NCBI GenBank assembly: GCA_040387515.1
Contig: JAZKDP010000006.1
Span: forward strand, 62,001 to 126,000
Length of the DNA stretch: 64,000 bases
Direction of reading: 5' to 3'
DNA from: Methylotenera_A sp040387515
GTDB taxonomy: Bacteria; Pseudomonadota; Gammaproteobacteria; Burkholderiales; Methylophilaceae
Shown here one piece after another: positions 1 to 8,651 of this stretch. The position numbers and the translations under genes are program-made. How positions within the stretch are numbered: position 1 is the first letter of the stretch; the number at the start of each line of letters is the position of its first letter. A model generated the notes under the pieces. That model ran no database searches, was not told where the DNA came from, and was given only the letters and a program-made list of their open reading frames with translations.

Positions 1-1115
1 CAAGCTGCCAAAGTAGTTGCGTAATGCGGACCGATATCTTCGCAATCGAACAAGCGCAAATCGCTGGTTTTGGTGATGCTATTTAACATGGCCGTGTTGG
101 ATGGAATGCATGAGCCGGGGAAAATATAGCGTTGAATAAAATCGACACTATTCTTGGCTGCTTCGAAACGTTGGTCGGCGATGGTGATTGCTTGTATTAA
201 TGCCAAACCGTTTGGTTTGAGCAGTTTTCCTACTTTGGCAAAATAGGTATCGTAATATTGATGTCCTACCGCTTCAATCATTTCAATTGAAACCAATTTA
301 TCAAATTGTCCTTCTAACTCTCTGTAATCATTTAATAAAACTGTTACGACAGAATCTAAATTAGCTGCTTTTACGCGCTCAACTGCTAGCGCATATTGCT
401 GTTTTGAGATGGTTGTTGTGGTGACTTTACAGCCGTAATGTCTTGCTGCATAAATCGCAAAACCGCCCCAGCCAGTGCCGATTTCAACCAAATGGTCTGT
501 GGTTTTTAAATCCAATTTATCGCAAATGACCTTTAATTTTTTGAGCGAGGCAGCTTCTAAGTTAACACTAGGATTATCTATGTTCGAATGCTCAAAGATT
601 CCAGATGAATACATCATGGTTGGATCTAACCATAGCTTGAAAAAATCATTGCCCAGATCGTAATGCGCGGCAATATTTTTACGGCTGCCTTCTGTTGTAT
701 TGCTATTTAACCAGTGCAATATTTTAAATAACGGCTTGGTCGCCCATTGGTAGCCGCCTTCCAGCGTATCCATCACTGATTGGTTCACGCACATTAATCT
801 GATGACATCAGTTAGGTTATCTGCGGTCCAGTAACCCAGCATAAAAGCCTCTCCCGCGCCAATGCTGCCGCCGAAAGCAATCTCGCCATAGAAGCGCGCA
901 TCCTGCACATGAATCGTCGTTTTAATACCGTTTGATTGGCCGAAAACGTACTTTTCATTACCATCAATAATGGTTAAGCAACCTGTTTGCAGATGATTAA
1001 GACGCTTAAGAATCTGCGTTTTGGCAAACTTAGCCACCCATTTAGAGCGGCTTTTTTGTTTAAGCGCTGTGGTTAAGGTTTCTTGCGGTAAGTTGGTATT
1101 GGTCAGTGTATTCAT
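1..1115 (-). CDS. cfa: Cyclopropane-fatty-acyl-phospholipid synthase, C-terminus off the left edge
   Basis: SAM-dependent transfer of a methylene group to the double bond of an unsaturated acyl chain in membrane phospholipid. I translated it directly: ATG at 1115, open to base 1, so about 371 codons are visible and only the last residues are missing. The family signature YDLGNDFF is at residues 152-159 and the SAM-binding motif EIGTGWGGF at 211-219. The N-terminal part (residues 1-130) has the lipid-binding arrangement of full-length Cfa, unlike the shorter paralogue at 6886-7917. It is the last visible gene of the operon headed by the ECF sigma factor at 9214; a 108-base gap separates it from the DUF1365 gene. 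Two Cfa-like enzymes in one operon suggest successive or alternative methylations of acyl chains. Identity is secure; the precise product is not. Confidence 0.93.
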   Translation of the reverse strand, partial: MNTLTNTNLPQETLTTALKQKSRSKWVAKFAKTQILKRLNHLQTGCLTIIDGNEKYVFGQSNGIKTTIHVQDARFYGEIAFGGSIGAGEAFMLGYWTADNLTDVIRLMCVNQSVMDTLEGGYQWATKPLFKILHWLNSNTTEGSRKNIAAHYDLGNDFFKLWLDPTMMYSSGIFEHSNIDNPSVNLEAASLKKLKVICDKLDLKTTDHLVEIGTGWGGFAIYAARHYGCKVTTTTISKQQYALAVERVKAANLDSVVTVLLNDYRELEGQFDKLVSIEMIEAVGHQYYDTYFAKVGKLLKPNGLALIQAITIADQRFEAAKNSVDFIQRYIFPGSCIPSNTAMLNSITKTSDLRLFDCEDIGPHYATTLAA

Positions 1116-1223
1116 GATTGTTTATACGGCAACCGTTAGTGTTCAGATTCAAAAAAACTATTATTTAATAAAACAATGAAAGGCATGTTAGTCAACGATT
1201 TCGTCCAACTCAGCCTCGCATCA

Positions 1224-1988
1224 TTAGCGCGCAGGATGCGAGTAAAACGGCACACGCTTTAACCACAATTTAAGCGCGTTCCAATAAATCGCTGCAACCA
1301 CTTTCATGGTCATAAACGGATACTGGATTAACAACCAATTTAATGCGGATTCTGTGATCTCTGCGCGTTGTAATGCCAGCGTTGCATAAAATATCGACTG
1401 ATTATTTTGCAGATTTTTCATATGCACGAATAACTGTTTATCAGCTAATTTAAACGCCCAATCGTATTCAATATCCATTGGCATAAATGGCGAAACATGA
1501 AAGTCTTTATGCAATTTAAATACGGTAATTTCGCCATTTTTGGTTTTCTTAACCGTTTTTTCTGATGAAAAATCATGTACATAAGCGTAATCTTCACCCC
1601 ATGGCGTATTGGTGATATGCGTGACGATGGCTTGCAGCGTTTTCCCATCTGCCTCAAAACAATAGTAAAAAGTCACTGGGTTAAAGCAATGCCCAAAATA
1701 GCGCATATTAGTGAGCATGCGGATTGATCCACGTGGTGCGTGATCTGTGACGGCAGTAATTAAGTCGCTGATTTCTGCTTTTAGCGATTTTGCAGGATTG
1801 CCATAATAATCAGCGCGTTTAAAGTAGGCAATATTGGATTTTTTTAGCGACCAAAAGCGCGATTTGCTAAAAAGTTGTGGCAGCTCATCTAAATCTAAAT
1901 ACATCATAAACACGCGATAACGAAAACCATGCGGTTTAGGTGAATGGCGCTGATGTTCAACCCAGCCTTTATAAATAGCGCTGTTCAC
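1224..1988 (-). CDS. DUF1365 family protein
   Basis: 254-residue protein of the DUF1365 family, which is regularly found beside Cfa-type methyltransferases and COG2907 flavoproteins. No enzymatic activity is established for it that I can rely on. Visible family traits are the N-terminal YKGWVEHQRHSPKPHGF stretch and the central RYFGHCFNPVTFYYCF segment, rich in aromatic and His residues. No signal peptide or clear membrane helix is seen. The start is a GTG just 2 bases past the stop of the upstream flavoprotein gene, with AAGTGA in front as a weak ribosome site, so translation is probably coupled. A role in modifying unsaturated or methylated acyl chains is inferred only from the neighbourhood. 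Confidence 0.88.
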   Translation of the reverse strand: MNSAIYKGWVEHQRHSPKPHGFRYRVFMMYLDLDELPQLFSKSRFWSLKKSNIAYFKRADYYGNPAKSLKAEISDLITAVTDHAPRGSIRMLTNMRYFGHCFNPVTFYYCFEADGKTLQAIVTHITNTPWGEDYAYVHDFSSEKTVKKTKNGEITVFKLHKDFHVSPFMPMDIEYDWAFKLADKQLFVHMKNLQNNQSIFYATLALQRAEITESALNWLLIQYPFMTMKVVAAIYWNALKLWLKRVPFYSHPAR

Positions 1989-1990
1989 CG

Positions 1991-3298
1991 TTAATCACTT
2001 TTTATGGGTGTGTTTAGAAGTTTCTTAAAATGAGTCTTGAAATGTTCAAGCGCAGTTAAGGCGCTGGCAACGCCATCCTCATGAAAACCATTCAGCCAAT
2101 ATGCGCCTGCATAACCAGTCAGATTCTGGCCGCTGATTTCCGCGTGCCTTGCTTGTGCAGCCACGCCATCAATCGTGTAAACGGGATGCATGTATTTAAG
2201 GCGTTTAATGACTTTTGCCGGATTAATAAAATCGGTATGGTTAAGCGTGACTAAAATCGGCTCTGGCGACTGGACATTTTGCAGAATATTCATGTTGTAA
2301 GTCACTTGTACCTTGTTTGATGGGTTGACATCTGATGATTTGGGATCCGATGGCTTCGCGGTCACATGGTAATTCCAAGCCGCCCACGCCAATTTTCGTT
2401 TTGGCAACAGACTAATATCGTGATGCAAATAAACCGTATTTTCCTGGTAAGGAATCGCGCTTAAAATTTCCTGTTCTTGCGCAGTCGCATCGGCACCTAA
2501 TATTTTCAGAGCTTGGTCACTGTGGCAAGCAAAAAATACATAATCAAAAGTTTGCTCTTCGCCATTCACTGGCTGAATTTTGACTGAATCTTTTAAGCGT
2601 TTGACACTGGCAATAGGCGTATTCAGCCAGATTTTGAATTTAAAATCTTCAGTTAATTTTTCAACATATCTGGCGGAACCACCAGTAATCGTGCGCCATT
2701 GCGGCCTGTTATTTACCGTTAACATACCGTGATGGTGAAAGAATCGCACCAAAAAGCGGGCAGGGAAGTCCAGCATCTGTGCCGCATCAGTAGACCAAAT
2801 CGCAGCGCCCATCGGCAAAATATAATTATTGATAAACGCAGCCTTGTAATGATTCTGCGTTAAATAATCACCCAATTTGATCTCGCTACCGCTTTCTAAT
2901 AATGCCAGCGATTGCTTGTTAAAACGCAAAATATCGCGAATCATGCCGTAAAAACTGGGCTTAAAAAAATTGCGCCGTTGCGCGAAAAGGCTATTTAAAG
3001 TCGTGCCGTTGTATTCCAAACCCGTCACTTCATTATGTACGCTAAAGCTCATTTGGCTTGGTTGCCAGGCGACTTTTAACTTGTCTAGCAACCCAATAAA
3101 GTTGGGGTATGTGCGGTCGTTAAATACAATAAAGCCAGTATCTATGGCATATTTGTTACCAAATAACTCAATGTCATGTGTGTGCGTATGGCCGCCAATA
3201 TGGCTATTGGCTTCAAACACAGTGATTTCATGTTCTGAATGCAAATGGTGTGCGATGGTGTTGCCAGCGATGCCGCTGCCAATAATAGCAATCTTCAA
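1991..3298 (-). CDS. FAD/NAD-binding amine-oxidase-like flavoprotein (COG2907 type)
   Basis: 435-residue flavoprotein. The dinucleotide-binding motif GSGIAG lies at residues 7-12 of a beta-alpha-beta start, followed by the acidic residue and GGH characteristic of amine-oxidase or phytoene-desaturase-like folds, and the C-terminal FAD segment YAGAYWLNGFHEDGV. Members of this family (COG2907) accompany Cfa and DUF1365 in many proteobacteria and are thought to act on acyl chains or isoprenoids; the reaction is not proven. The start is TTG at 3298: no ATG lies close by, and the protein begins exactly where the Rossmann strand should (MKIAIIGSG). It is separated from the desaturase gene upstream by 19 bases, so it belongs to the same transcript. 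Confidence 0.88.
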   Translation of the reverse strand: MKIAIIGSGIAGNTIAHHLHSEHEITVFEANSHIGGHTHTHDIELFGNKYAIDTGFIVFNDRTYPNFIGLLDKLKVAWQPSQMSFSVHNEVTGLEYNGTTLNSLFAQRRNFFKPSFYGMIRDILRFNKQSLALLESGSEIKLGDYLTQNHYKAAFINNYILPMGAAIWSTDAAQMLDFPARFLVRFFHHHGMLTVNNRPQWRTITGGSARYVEKLTEDFKFKIWLNTPIASVKRLKDSVKIQPVNGEEQTFDYVFFACHSDQALKILGADATAQEQEILSAIPYQENTVYLHHDISLLPKRKLAWAAWNYHVTAKPSDPKSSDVNPSNKVQVTYNMNILQNVQSPEPILVTLNHTDFINPAKVIKRLKYMHPVYTIDGVAAQARHAEISGQNLTGYAGAYWLNGFHEDGVASALTALEHFKTHFKKLLNTPIKSD

Positions 3299-3317
3299 AT
3301 GAGTAACTTTCTAATTA

Positions 3318-4301
3318 TTATATTTTTGGGCTGTTAAATTGCCCGTTTTTGTACTGCTTAGATTCACGAACGGCGATTGGCACTTTGCGTAAATTCCATA
3401 TCAAGCCTAACGAAGACATCAAGCGCAATCCGTAATAGGTGAAATCAATCTCCCACCAATAAAAACCTTGGCTGGCAGAGCCTGGATAATGGTGGTGATT
3501 GTTATGCCAGCCTTCGCCCAAGGTTAAAATCGCAATCAAAAAATTGTTGCGACTTTGATCGCGCGTGGCGTAACGGCGCTTACCCCAAGTGTGTGATAAA
3601 GAATTCACACTAAATGTTGCGTGATACAACACAACAGTAGAGAGGACAAAGCCCCAAACCAGCAATTGCCAACCGTTGGTGCCTAAACTGGGTGCGTATT
3701 TTTCTAAAAACATGCCAAAGCCAAAAATACTTACCGCAAAAATTATAGGAATTAATACATCAAAACGGTCTAAAAAGCGTAACTCTGGAAATTTCGCCAA
3801 TTCTTTTACACGGTCTAATTGCGTGTGAAAATTGTTGCGCGATAAAAACCAGCCGATGTGGCTCCACAAAAAACCGTGTTGAACAGGAGAGTGCGCGTCA
3901 ATCTCTTCATCTGAGTGAATATGATGATGGCGATGGTGTGCTGCCCACCATAACGGCCCACGTTGTACGGCGGTTGCGCCTAATACGGCAAACACAAATT
4001 GGCCAACTCGGCTGGTTTGAAAGGTTTTGTGCGAAAAATAACGATGATAAAACCCTGTAATCGCAAACATTCTTAATGCATATAAGGCGATGGCAAAAAC
4101 AATGGCAAATGTGCTGTAACCTACCCAAAACAATGCAAAACAAGCCAAATGTAATGCAACGAATGGGATGACGCGCCAATAGTCGATGCTTTCTTTAGCG
4201 TATTCTGTCGCCGAATTTTTGGGTAAAGCATCATTATCCAACCAACTAGTTAATGTGCTTAAAATGGGTTTTTCGTTAGAAAATGAATGTTTGTTTAACA
4301 T
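3318..4301 (-). CDS. Membrane fatty-acid (acyl-CoA delta-9 type) desaturase
   Basis: Di-iron membrane desaturase that uses O2 to introduce a double bond into a fatty-acyl chain. The three histidine boxes are complete: HRYFSH at residues 86-91, HHRHHH at 122-127 and HNNHHH at 266-271. Hydrophobic segments at about 45-83, 103-115 and 180-235 fit the usual four-helix topology with the boxes on the cytoplasmic face. Length (327) is typical of bacterial stearoyl-CoA-type desaturases. It lies 3 bases after the lipocalin gene, inside the ECF operon; here it would supply double bonds as substrate for the two Cfa-type methyltransferases. The regiospecificity cannot be read from the sequence. Confidence 0.93.
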   Translation of the reverse strand: MLNKHSFSNEKPILSTLTSWLDNDALPKNSATEYAKESIDYWRVIPFVALHLACFALFWVGYSTFAIVFAIALYALRMFAITGFYHRYFSHKTFQTSRVGQFVFAVLGATAVQRGPLWWAAHHRHHHIHSDEEIDAHSPVQHGFLWSHIGWFLSRNNFHTQLDRVKELAKFPELRFLDRFDVLIPIIFAVSIFGFGMFLEKYAPSLGTNGWQLLVWGFVLSTVVLYHATFSVNSLSHTWGKRRYATRDQSRNNFLIAILTLGEGWHNNHHHYPGSASQGFYWWEIDFTYYGLRLMSSLGLIWNLRKVPIAVRESKQYKNGQFNSPKI

Positions 4302-4304
4302 ATG

Positions 4305-4910
4305 CTATTCGGTTTTTTTAAGCGTTTTAGATGGGCTAATTTCTTTAGACGTGCTGTTTTGTATAGAAGCGCCTGTCCAGTTTTGCGGCACTTTGCGCAG
4401 TTTTGCCGTGTCATAACCTAACTTCGCAACAAATTCGGTTAACTCTGCATATTTCGCATCAGGAATTTGCGGCGTGCGCGCCATAATCCACACGTAATCG
4501 CGCGCATTGCGGGCAATCACCGTGTATTGATAATTTTCATCTAAATAAGCGATGCGGTATTCCGCTTTGATTGGCCATATAAATTGCATTCCCCACAAAG
4601 CATTACCTGTATCTTTAACCACAAATCCGCGTGGCTTGTAGGTTTTAAGTGGGCCGTCGAACGCGTCTTTATAATATGTAAAAGTGGTCGCAATCGTGCC
4701 GTCACTATCCAATTTATAGTTTTCAATCGCGTTATAGGCGCTGGTTTCAATCGGCGTTGGAATCACACCAATCACATACCAATCGCCCATAAATCGCGGT
4801 AGATCAACTTGCTTAACAACTGGTATCGAATCCATTTTTGTGCCTGCACAGCTGGCTATTAAGCAGCCAAAAATTATTGAAAGTAATACTTTAAATTTAA
4901 TATTTAACAT
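4305..4910 (-). CDS. blc: Lipocalin-family outer-membrane lipoprotein (Blc-like)
   Basis: 201-residue bacterial lipocalin. It has a lipoprotein signal ending IASC with the lipidated Cys at residue 21, and the lipocalin structural motif GDWYVIG at residues 42-48. The barrel-closing region near 125-150 includes the YVWIMARTPQ stretch common to Blc proteins. Blc binds lysophospholipids and fatty acids in the outer membrane under envelope stress; that role fits its place between a desaturase and a secreted protein in a lipid-modification operon. The C-terminal tail after about residue 175 is Ser/Lys/Thr rich and longer than in E. coli Blc. It is 3 bases upstream of the desaturase gene. Confidence 0.9.
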   Translation of the reverse strand: MLNIKFKVLLSIIFGCLIASCAGTKMDSIPVVKQVDLPRFMGDWYVIGVIPTPIETSAYNAIENYKLDSDGTIATTFTYYKDAFDGPLKTYKPRGFVVKDTGNALWGMQFIWPIKAEYRIAYLDENYQYTVIARNARDYVWIMARTPQIPDAKYAELTEFVAKLGYDTAKLRKVPQNWTGASIQNSTSKEISPSKTLKKTE

Positions 4911-4915
4911 ATTGA

Positions 4916-5563
4916 TTAAATTAACTTATAATTAATTATATAGCCCTCTGGTGTAATGGATTTTAAAGCCACCCATTCATTTTTTAAGTTATACCAAAGC
5001 TCGATATTCAGCTTGTTTTTGCCGTTTAGATTGCCTTTAAGTTTATAGTGCGTTGCTTCTACTGGCTGACCTTTTACGCTAATCGTTTCTTGGCCTAACT
5101 TTTCGAATTTTGTATCTAAATATTCTGCATTCTGCGGATTGAGCAATTTCGGTTGCGTTAAGATTTTTGGATTCCAGTAGGCAAAAGTCATGGTGCAGGC
5201 TGGCAAAGTCTGCGTAGTTTTTCCGTCAGTTACTTCAAAACCTGCGTCTTTTTTTGTGCCTTTAATATTGGTAACTACTTTATTTTCCGTAGTGTTGGCT
5301 TCTAAAGTCGCCAAGCAATCATCTTTCCATTGTTCTTTTGCCGTGTGGTCGTAGTTGTAGGCTTCAATAAACAACACTTTTACGTTAAATTTAGCTCGAC
5401 TGGTTAAGGCGTGGTTTTGATCTAGTGTAAAAGTGTGTTTGCCGATTTTACTTTTGTCTAAAAACACATCGAATGCCCATTCCTCAGCCATGGCAGGTAC
5501 TGCAATTAATGTCGTACTGATAAGTATTAATACTGTTTTAGAGTTAAATTTACGGAATAACAT
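4916..5563 (-). CDS. Secreted protein of unknown function (DUF6134-like)
   Basis: About 215 residues with a clear Sec signal peptide ending AMAEE, so periplasmic or outer-membrane associated. The mature part opens with WAFDVFLDKSKIGKHTF, a pattern I associate with DUF6134-like proteins found beside Cfa and lipocalin genes; the family assignment is tentative. Two Cys residues, about 70 positions into the mature chain and about 45 further on, could form a disulfide. I prefer the ATG at 5563 because TGAGG sits just upstream of it; an in-frame ATG at 5578 overlaps the stop of the DUF1295 gene (ATGA) and is the alternative. The soluble beta-rich chain next to a lipocalin suggests lipid binding, but nothing shows this directly. 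Confidence 0.75.
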   Translation of the reverse strand: MLFRKFNSKTVLILISTTLIAVPAMAEEWAFDVFLDKSKIGKHTFTLDQNHALTSRAKFNVKVLFIEAYNYDHTAKEQWKDDCLATLEANTTENKVVTNIKGTKKDAGFEVTDGKTTQTLPACTMTFAYWNPKILTQPKLLNPQNAEYLDTKFEKLGQETISVKGQPVEATHYKLKGNLNGKNKLNIELWYNLKNEWVALKSITPEGYIINYKLI

Positions 5564-5574
5564 TGCAACCTCAT

Positions 5575-6366
5575 TCATTCGTTTTTTGGTAAACCGGGAA
5601 TAAAACTATTGGTATTTTTAATGTATTCCACATAGGCTGGGCGACGCTCTGAAATATCTTTTTCAAGCAAGCTAACACCACTGATTTTAAGTAAAAGTAG
5701 CGTCATTAAAATCGGTGAAACGATTGCCCACCAAGCACCGCCGGCCAAGGCGATGAGGTAGAACCCCCACCAAATACAGCATTCACCAAAATAGTTGGGA
5801 TGACGGCTGTAATGCCATAATCCTGTGTTGAGTACCTTACCTTTGTTTTTAGGATTATCTTTAAACTGAGTTAACTGCCAATCGGCAACGGTTTCCCAGA
5901 AGAATCCAAATAGAAATAATAGCAATCCCAGATAATCAAGTGCGTTAATCAGGGTATTCGAATCGATTGCGCCGTATAGCGAAATAGAGATAATCCAAGC
6001 TAAGAGGGCTTGTAAGCCAAATACGATATAAATACTTTTTAACCAGAAATGCGGTTCATTGTTACGGCGAATTTCTGCATAACGACGGTCTTCATGTGGC
6101 CCCCAGTTGCGCCAGCTGAGATAAGCACATAAACGCACCGCCCAAAGCGTGACCAAAGTTAACACCAGATAAACGCGTGCGTTCCCTTCAAATACAAAAA
6201 GCGCGCTAGTAAAAGCGGTTAATACAAAAAATAAACTCCACATACTGTCGACGTGGGTGACGTTATCGCGCATTAGACTGATTATCCAGCCCAATAGCGC
6301 AAGCAAGCCGATGGCAATTAAGCTGTAGCCATAAATAGGCCAGTTAAACATGTTGCTTAAACCCAT
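5575..6366 (-). CDS. DUF1295 / steroid 5-alpha-reductase-like membrane protein
   Basis: About 263 residues, mostly transmembrane, of the DUF1295 family, whose C-terminal half resembles steroid 5-alpha-reductase and isoprenylcysteine methyltransferases. The conserved segment GLWHYSRHPNYFGECCIWWGF is present near residues 185-205, with the usual RHPNYFGE core; this motif binds the nucleotide cofactor in related reductases. At least six hydrophobic helices are visible. The start is uncertain: ATGs at 6366 and 6351 are both in frame and both overlap the end of the DUF2878 gene, whose stop is at 6344. Within the operon it is a plausible NAD(P)H-dependent reductase of a lipid intermediate; the substrate is unknown. 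Confidence 0.88.
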   Translation of the reverse strand: MGLSNMFNWPIYGYSLIAIGLLALLGWIISLMRDNVTHVDSMWSLFFVLTAFTSALFVFEGNARVYLVLTLVTLWAVRLCAYLSWRNWGPHEDRRYAEIRRNNEPHFWLKSIYIVFGLQALLAWIISISLYGAIDSNTLINALDYLGLLLFLFGFFWETVADWQLTQFKDNPKNKGKVLNTGLWHYSRHPNYFGECCIWWGFYLIALAGGAWWAIVSPILMTLLLLKISGVSLLEKDISERRPAYVEYIKNTNSFIPGLPKNE

Positions 6367-6871
6367 CAAATTTTACGGACAGTTGAAGCATTAACGGCGT
6401 TAATATTGCCCAACCGATGCTCAATGCGATATAGCTGGCTGGCATCATATTTAGCGTTACTGCGCCTAATTTAGCTGCGCCCATGTAAGCCAGAGGGCCT
6501 CCGATCGCGCCAAATAGTACGGCTATCAGCCAACGGCCGCGCATCCAGCGTAAGCTGACGTTTAGTATGGTGAAAAATTCTGCCCACAATGCCAATATCC
6601 ACACTGGTACTAGGCCACTCGACCAACCATGCGATTGATAGCTAATTAATTGATGATTCAACATGATTTGATCGAAGATTCCGCCAATAACAAGCACAAT
6701 TAATAACAAAGATACTTCGCGTTTGCGCTGTTGGGCATGCATTAAATGCCAAGCCACAATTGCCAATACCACGACAACACCAATCCAAGGCATTTGTTTT
6801 GCTGCGCCAATCACACAAGCAAACCAGCCGATTTGAAACAAAATAAAATTAATAATGATGCTTTTTTGCAT
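6344..6871 (-). CDS. DUF2878 family membrane protein
   Basis: 175-residue integral membrane protein with about five hydrophobic helices, matching the DUF2878 family in length and in the features NFILFQIGWFACV at the N-terminus and MRGRWLIAVLFGAIGGPLAYMGA near residues 108-130. The family has no known activity; it is repeatedly linked to Cfa, DUF1295 and DUF1365 genes in proteobacterial stress operons. It starts 14 bases after the Cfa-like methyltransferase gene and overlaps the following DUF1295 gene, which indicates translational coupling and perhaps a stable membrane complex between the two proteins (inference). Confidence 0.88.
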   Translation of the reverse strand: MQKSIIINFILFQIGWFACVIGAAKQMPWIGVVVVLAIVAWHLMHAQQRKREVSLLLIVLVIGGIFDQIMLNHQLISYQSHGWSSGLVPVWILALWAEFFTILNVSLRWMRGRWLIAVLFGAIGGPLAYMGAAKLGAVTLNMMPASYIALSIGWAILTPLMLQLSVKFDGFKQHV

Positions 6872-6885
6872 ATGGTTTATTAACG

Positions 6886-7917
6886 TTATCTTTTCTCAAA
6901 TAAATAGTGTGTGACCCACCATTCTTGGCCATTGTTGTAACCGAATAATTCTGCACAAGCCATGTAAAACATGCGCCAGCGATTACGCCACATTTCGACA
7001 TCTTTATCGCCATAAGTGGCGGCTAAAATCGGTGTAATGGCTTTTGCGTTTTTATCCATATTTTCCAGCCAAGCATTGGCGGTTTTTTCATAATGTGTGC
7101 CATCCCAGCGCCAGCGTTGGATTAACTTCAAATCATCTTGAAAATGTAGTGGTAAATCGTCACTTGGCATAATGCCGCCGCTAAAGAAAAACTGACTCAT
7201 CCAGTCATCATCGGCTTTTACATCAAAAGCATAAGGCGTGTTGCGGTGCACAAAGATATGCTTGAAGAACTTGCCTTTAGGTTTCAGCCAACTAGCGACT
7301 TTTGCGTAAAGCACTTGGTAATTGCGCATATGCTCAAACATTTCCACTGATACCACGCGGTCATATTGCGCAGGTGCTTCAAATACATTCATATCTGCGG
7401 TGATAATGTTTAAATTAGTCAGCCCACGCGATTTAGCCGTATTCATAATATATTCGCGCTGCGAATTAGAATTAGAAACGCCTGTGATGGTCGATTTTGG
7501 ATATTGCGCTGCCATCCAAAGCGACAGCGAACCCCAACCGCAACCTAGCTCTAAAACTGCTTGGCCATTTTGTAAATCGGCGTGGTCACAAGTTTGGATT
7601 AACGCCAATCTTTCCGCTTCATCTAATGCTTCTGTATCTGGCATCCAAAAACAGCTACTGTATTTACGATGATTGCCCAAACAATAATGAAAGAATGCTG
7701 CAGGCACTTCGTAATGTTGCGCGTTTGCGAGTTCCGGCACTGGCGCGATTGCGGAAGTATTCATGGCTGCAACGAATTGACCGAGTTGCGCCATACCGAT
7801 TTCGCAGTTGTTGGCAGAAATCTCTACCAAGCGCTGTTTAACCAGCTGCCTAATACCTTGGCGGACAATAGAATCGGGCAAATTACCCGATTCTGCTAAT
7901 TTAATGGCTAAACCCAT
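6886..7917 (-). CDS. Cfa-like SAM-dependent acyl-chain methyltransferase
   Basis: 343-residue methyltransferase related to cyclopropane fatty-acid synthase but shorter at the N-terminus than the Cfa at 1-1115. SAM motif VLELGCGWG at 121-129; the Cfa substrate-site equivalent reads YEVPAAFF from residue 69, against YDLGNDFF in the canonical paralogue, so the two enzymes probably differ in reaction. The region FFSGGIMPSDDLPL and the C-terminal WRNRWRMFYMACAELFGYNNGQEW are typical of this clade. It is the first gene after the sigma/anti-sigma pair (38-base gap). Rhodobacter produces methylated and furan fatty acids with Cfa-like methylases in a singlet-oxygen-induced regulon, so this is a candidate for a similar step; that is inference. 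Confidence 0.88.
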   Translation of the reverse strand: MGLAIKLAESGNLPDSIVRQGIRQLVKQRLVEISANNCEIGMAQLGQFVAAMNTSAIAPVPELANAQHYEVPAAFFHYCLGNHRKYSSCFWMPDTEALDEAERLALIQTCDHADLQNGQAVLELGCGWGSLSLWMAAQYPKSTITGVSNSNSQREYIMNTAKSRGLTNLNIITADMNVFEAPAQYDRVVSVEMFEHMRNYQVLYAKVASWLKPKGKFFKHIFVHRNTPYAFDVKADDDWMSQFFFSGGIMPSDDLPLHFQDDLKLIQRWRWDGTHYEKTANAWLENMDKNAKAITPILAATYGDKDVEMWRNRWRMFYMACAELFGYNNGQEWWVTHYLFEKR

Positions 7918-7955
7918 TTAATATTCTTTCTCTAAATATACTAATAAAAAGCATG

Positions 7956-8651
7956 TTAAGTTTTTGCCAACTTGCCTTGATACAACACTGCACCAGTCGG
8001 TTGACCAGTTGGCGAGCCGCCTACAGGTTCCAGACTCACCGCTAAACTACCGGGCGCCATTAATGGGATCAATTGCGCAGGGATTTTCATTTTAGCAACC
8101 CCTTGTTGCGGCAATAAACCGAGTGAAATCGGTTTCGATTTATCGGCTGGCAACAACCATAACTCAAACGCGTTATCTGGTTTCGTTTCTAAACTGGCTA
8201 ATGAAATTGCTTCCATTTCGACCTCATTGTTAGCATTTTTCTTTTCACTTAATAACCAGCCATGCTGTGCTTTTTCAGTAGAAAGTAGTGCAATCGCTGC
8301 AGGCGTTATTTCATCTGCAGGTTTTGGAGACTGCAGCACCAAAATAGTTGCCAGTGATGCCGCCAAAGCGGTTGATAAAAATGCAAAGCTTTTCCACCAA
8401 GCATTTGATTGTGTTGCATTTTTATTGAACAGCCGTGCCTCAATATTTTTCCATACTTTGTTTGGTGGCTTAACAGCAGGTACAGTGTCTGCCAATAAAT
8501 GGATGTGTGATTCCCACCAATTAAACGTTTGCGACCAATCCGCGCGCTGTTTTAACAATTGCTCAAAGCGGATACGTGCTGCGCCTTTTAATGTACCCAA
8601 TATGTATTCAACTGAAAGCATATCGGCTAATAGTTTGTTGTCGTATCTCAT
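7956..8651 (-). CDS. Membrane anti-sigma factor (RskA-like)
   Basis: 231 residues, single transmembrane helix at about 87-106. The cytoplasmic N-terminal domain has the anti-sigma pattern LSVEYILGTLKGAARIRFE at 12-30 and the periplasmic C-terminal domain resembles the RskA family (ending in an EPVGGSPTGQPTGAV-type stretch). No zinc-binding HxxxCxxC motif is visible in the N-terminal domain, so it is not a ChrR/ZAS-type sensor. It should sequester the ECF sigma factor encoded immediately upstream and release it on an envelope signal, probably by proteolysis as for RskA. Its ATG overlaps the sigma stop codon (ATGA, 4 bases), ensuring coupled synthesis. Confidence 0.88.
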   Translation of the reverse strand: MRYDNKLLADMLSVEYILGTLKGAARIRFEQLLKQRADWSQTFNWWESHIHLLADTVPAVKPPNKVWKNIEARLFNKNATQSNAWWKSFAFLSTALAASLATILVLQSPKPADEITPAAIALLSTEKAQHGWLLSEKKNANNEVEMEAISLASLETKPDNAFELWLLPADKSKPISLGLLPQQGVAKMKIPAQLIPLMAPGSLAVSLEPVGGSPTGQPTGAVLYQGKLAKT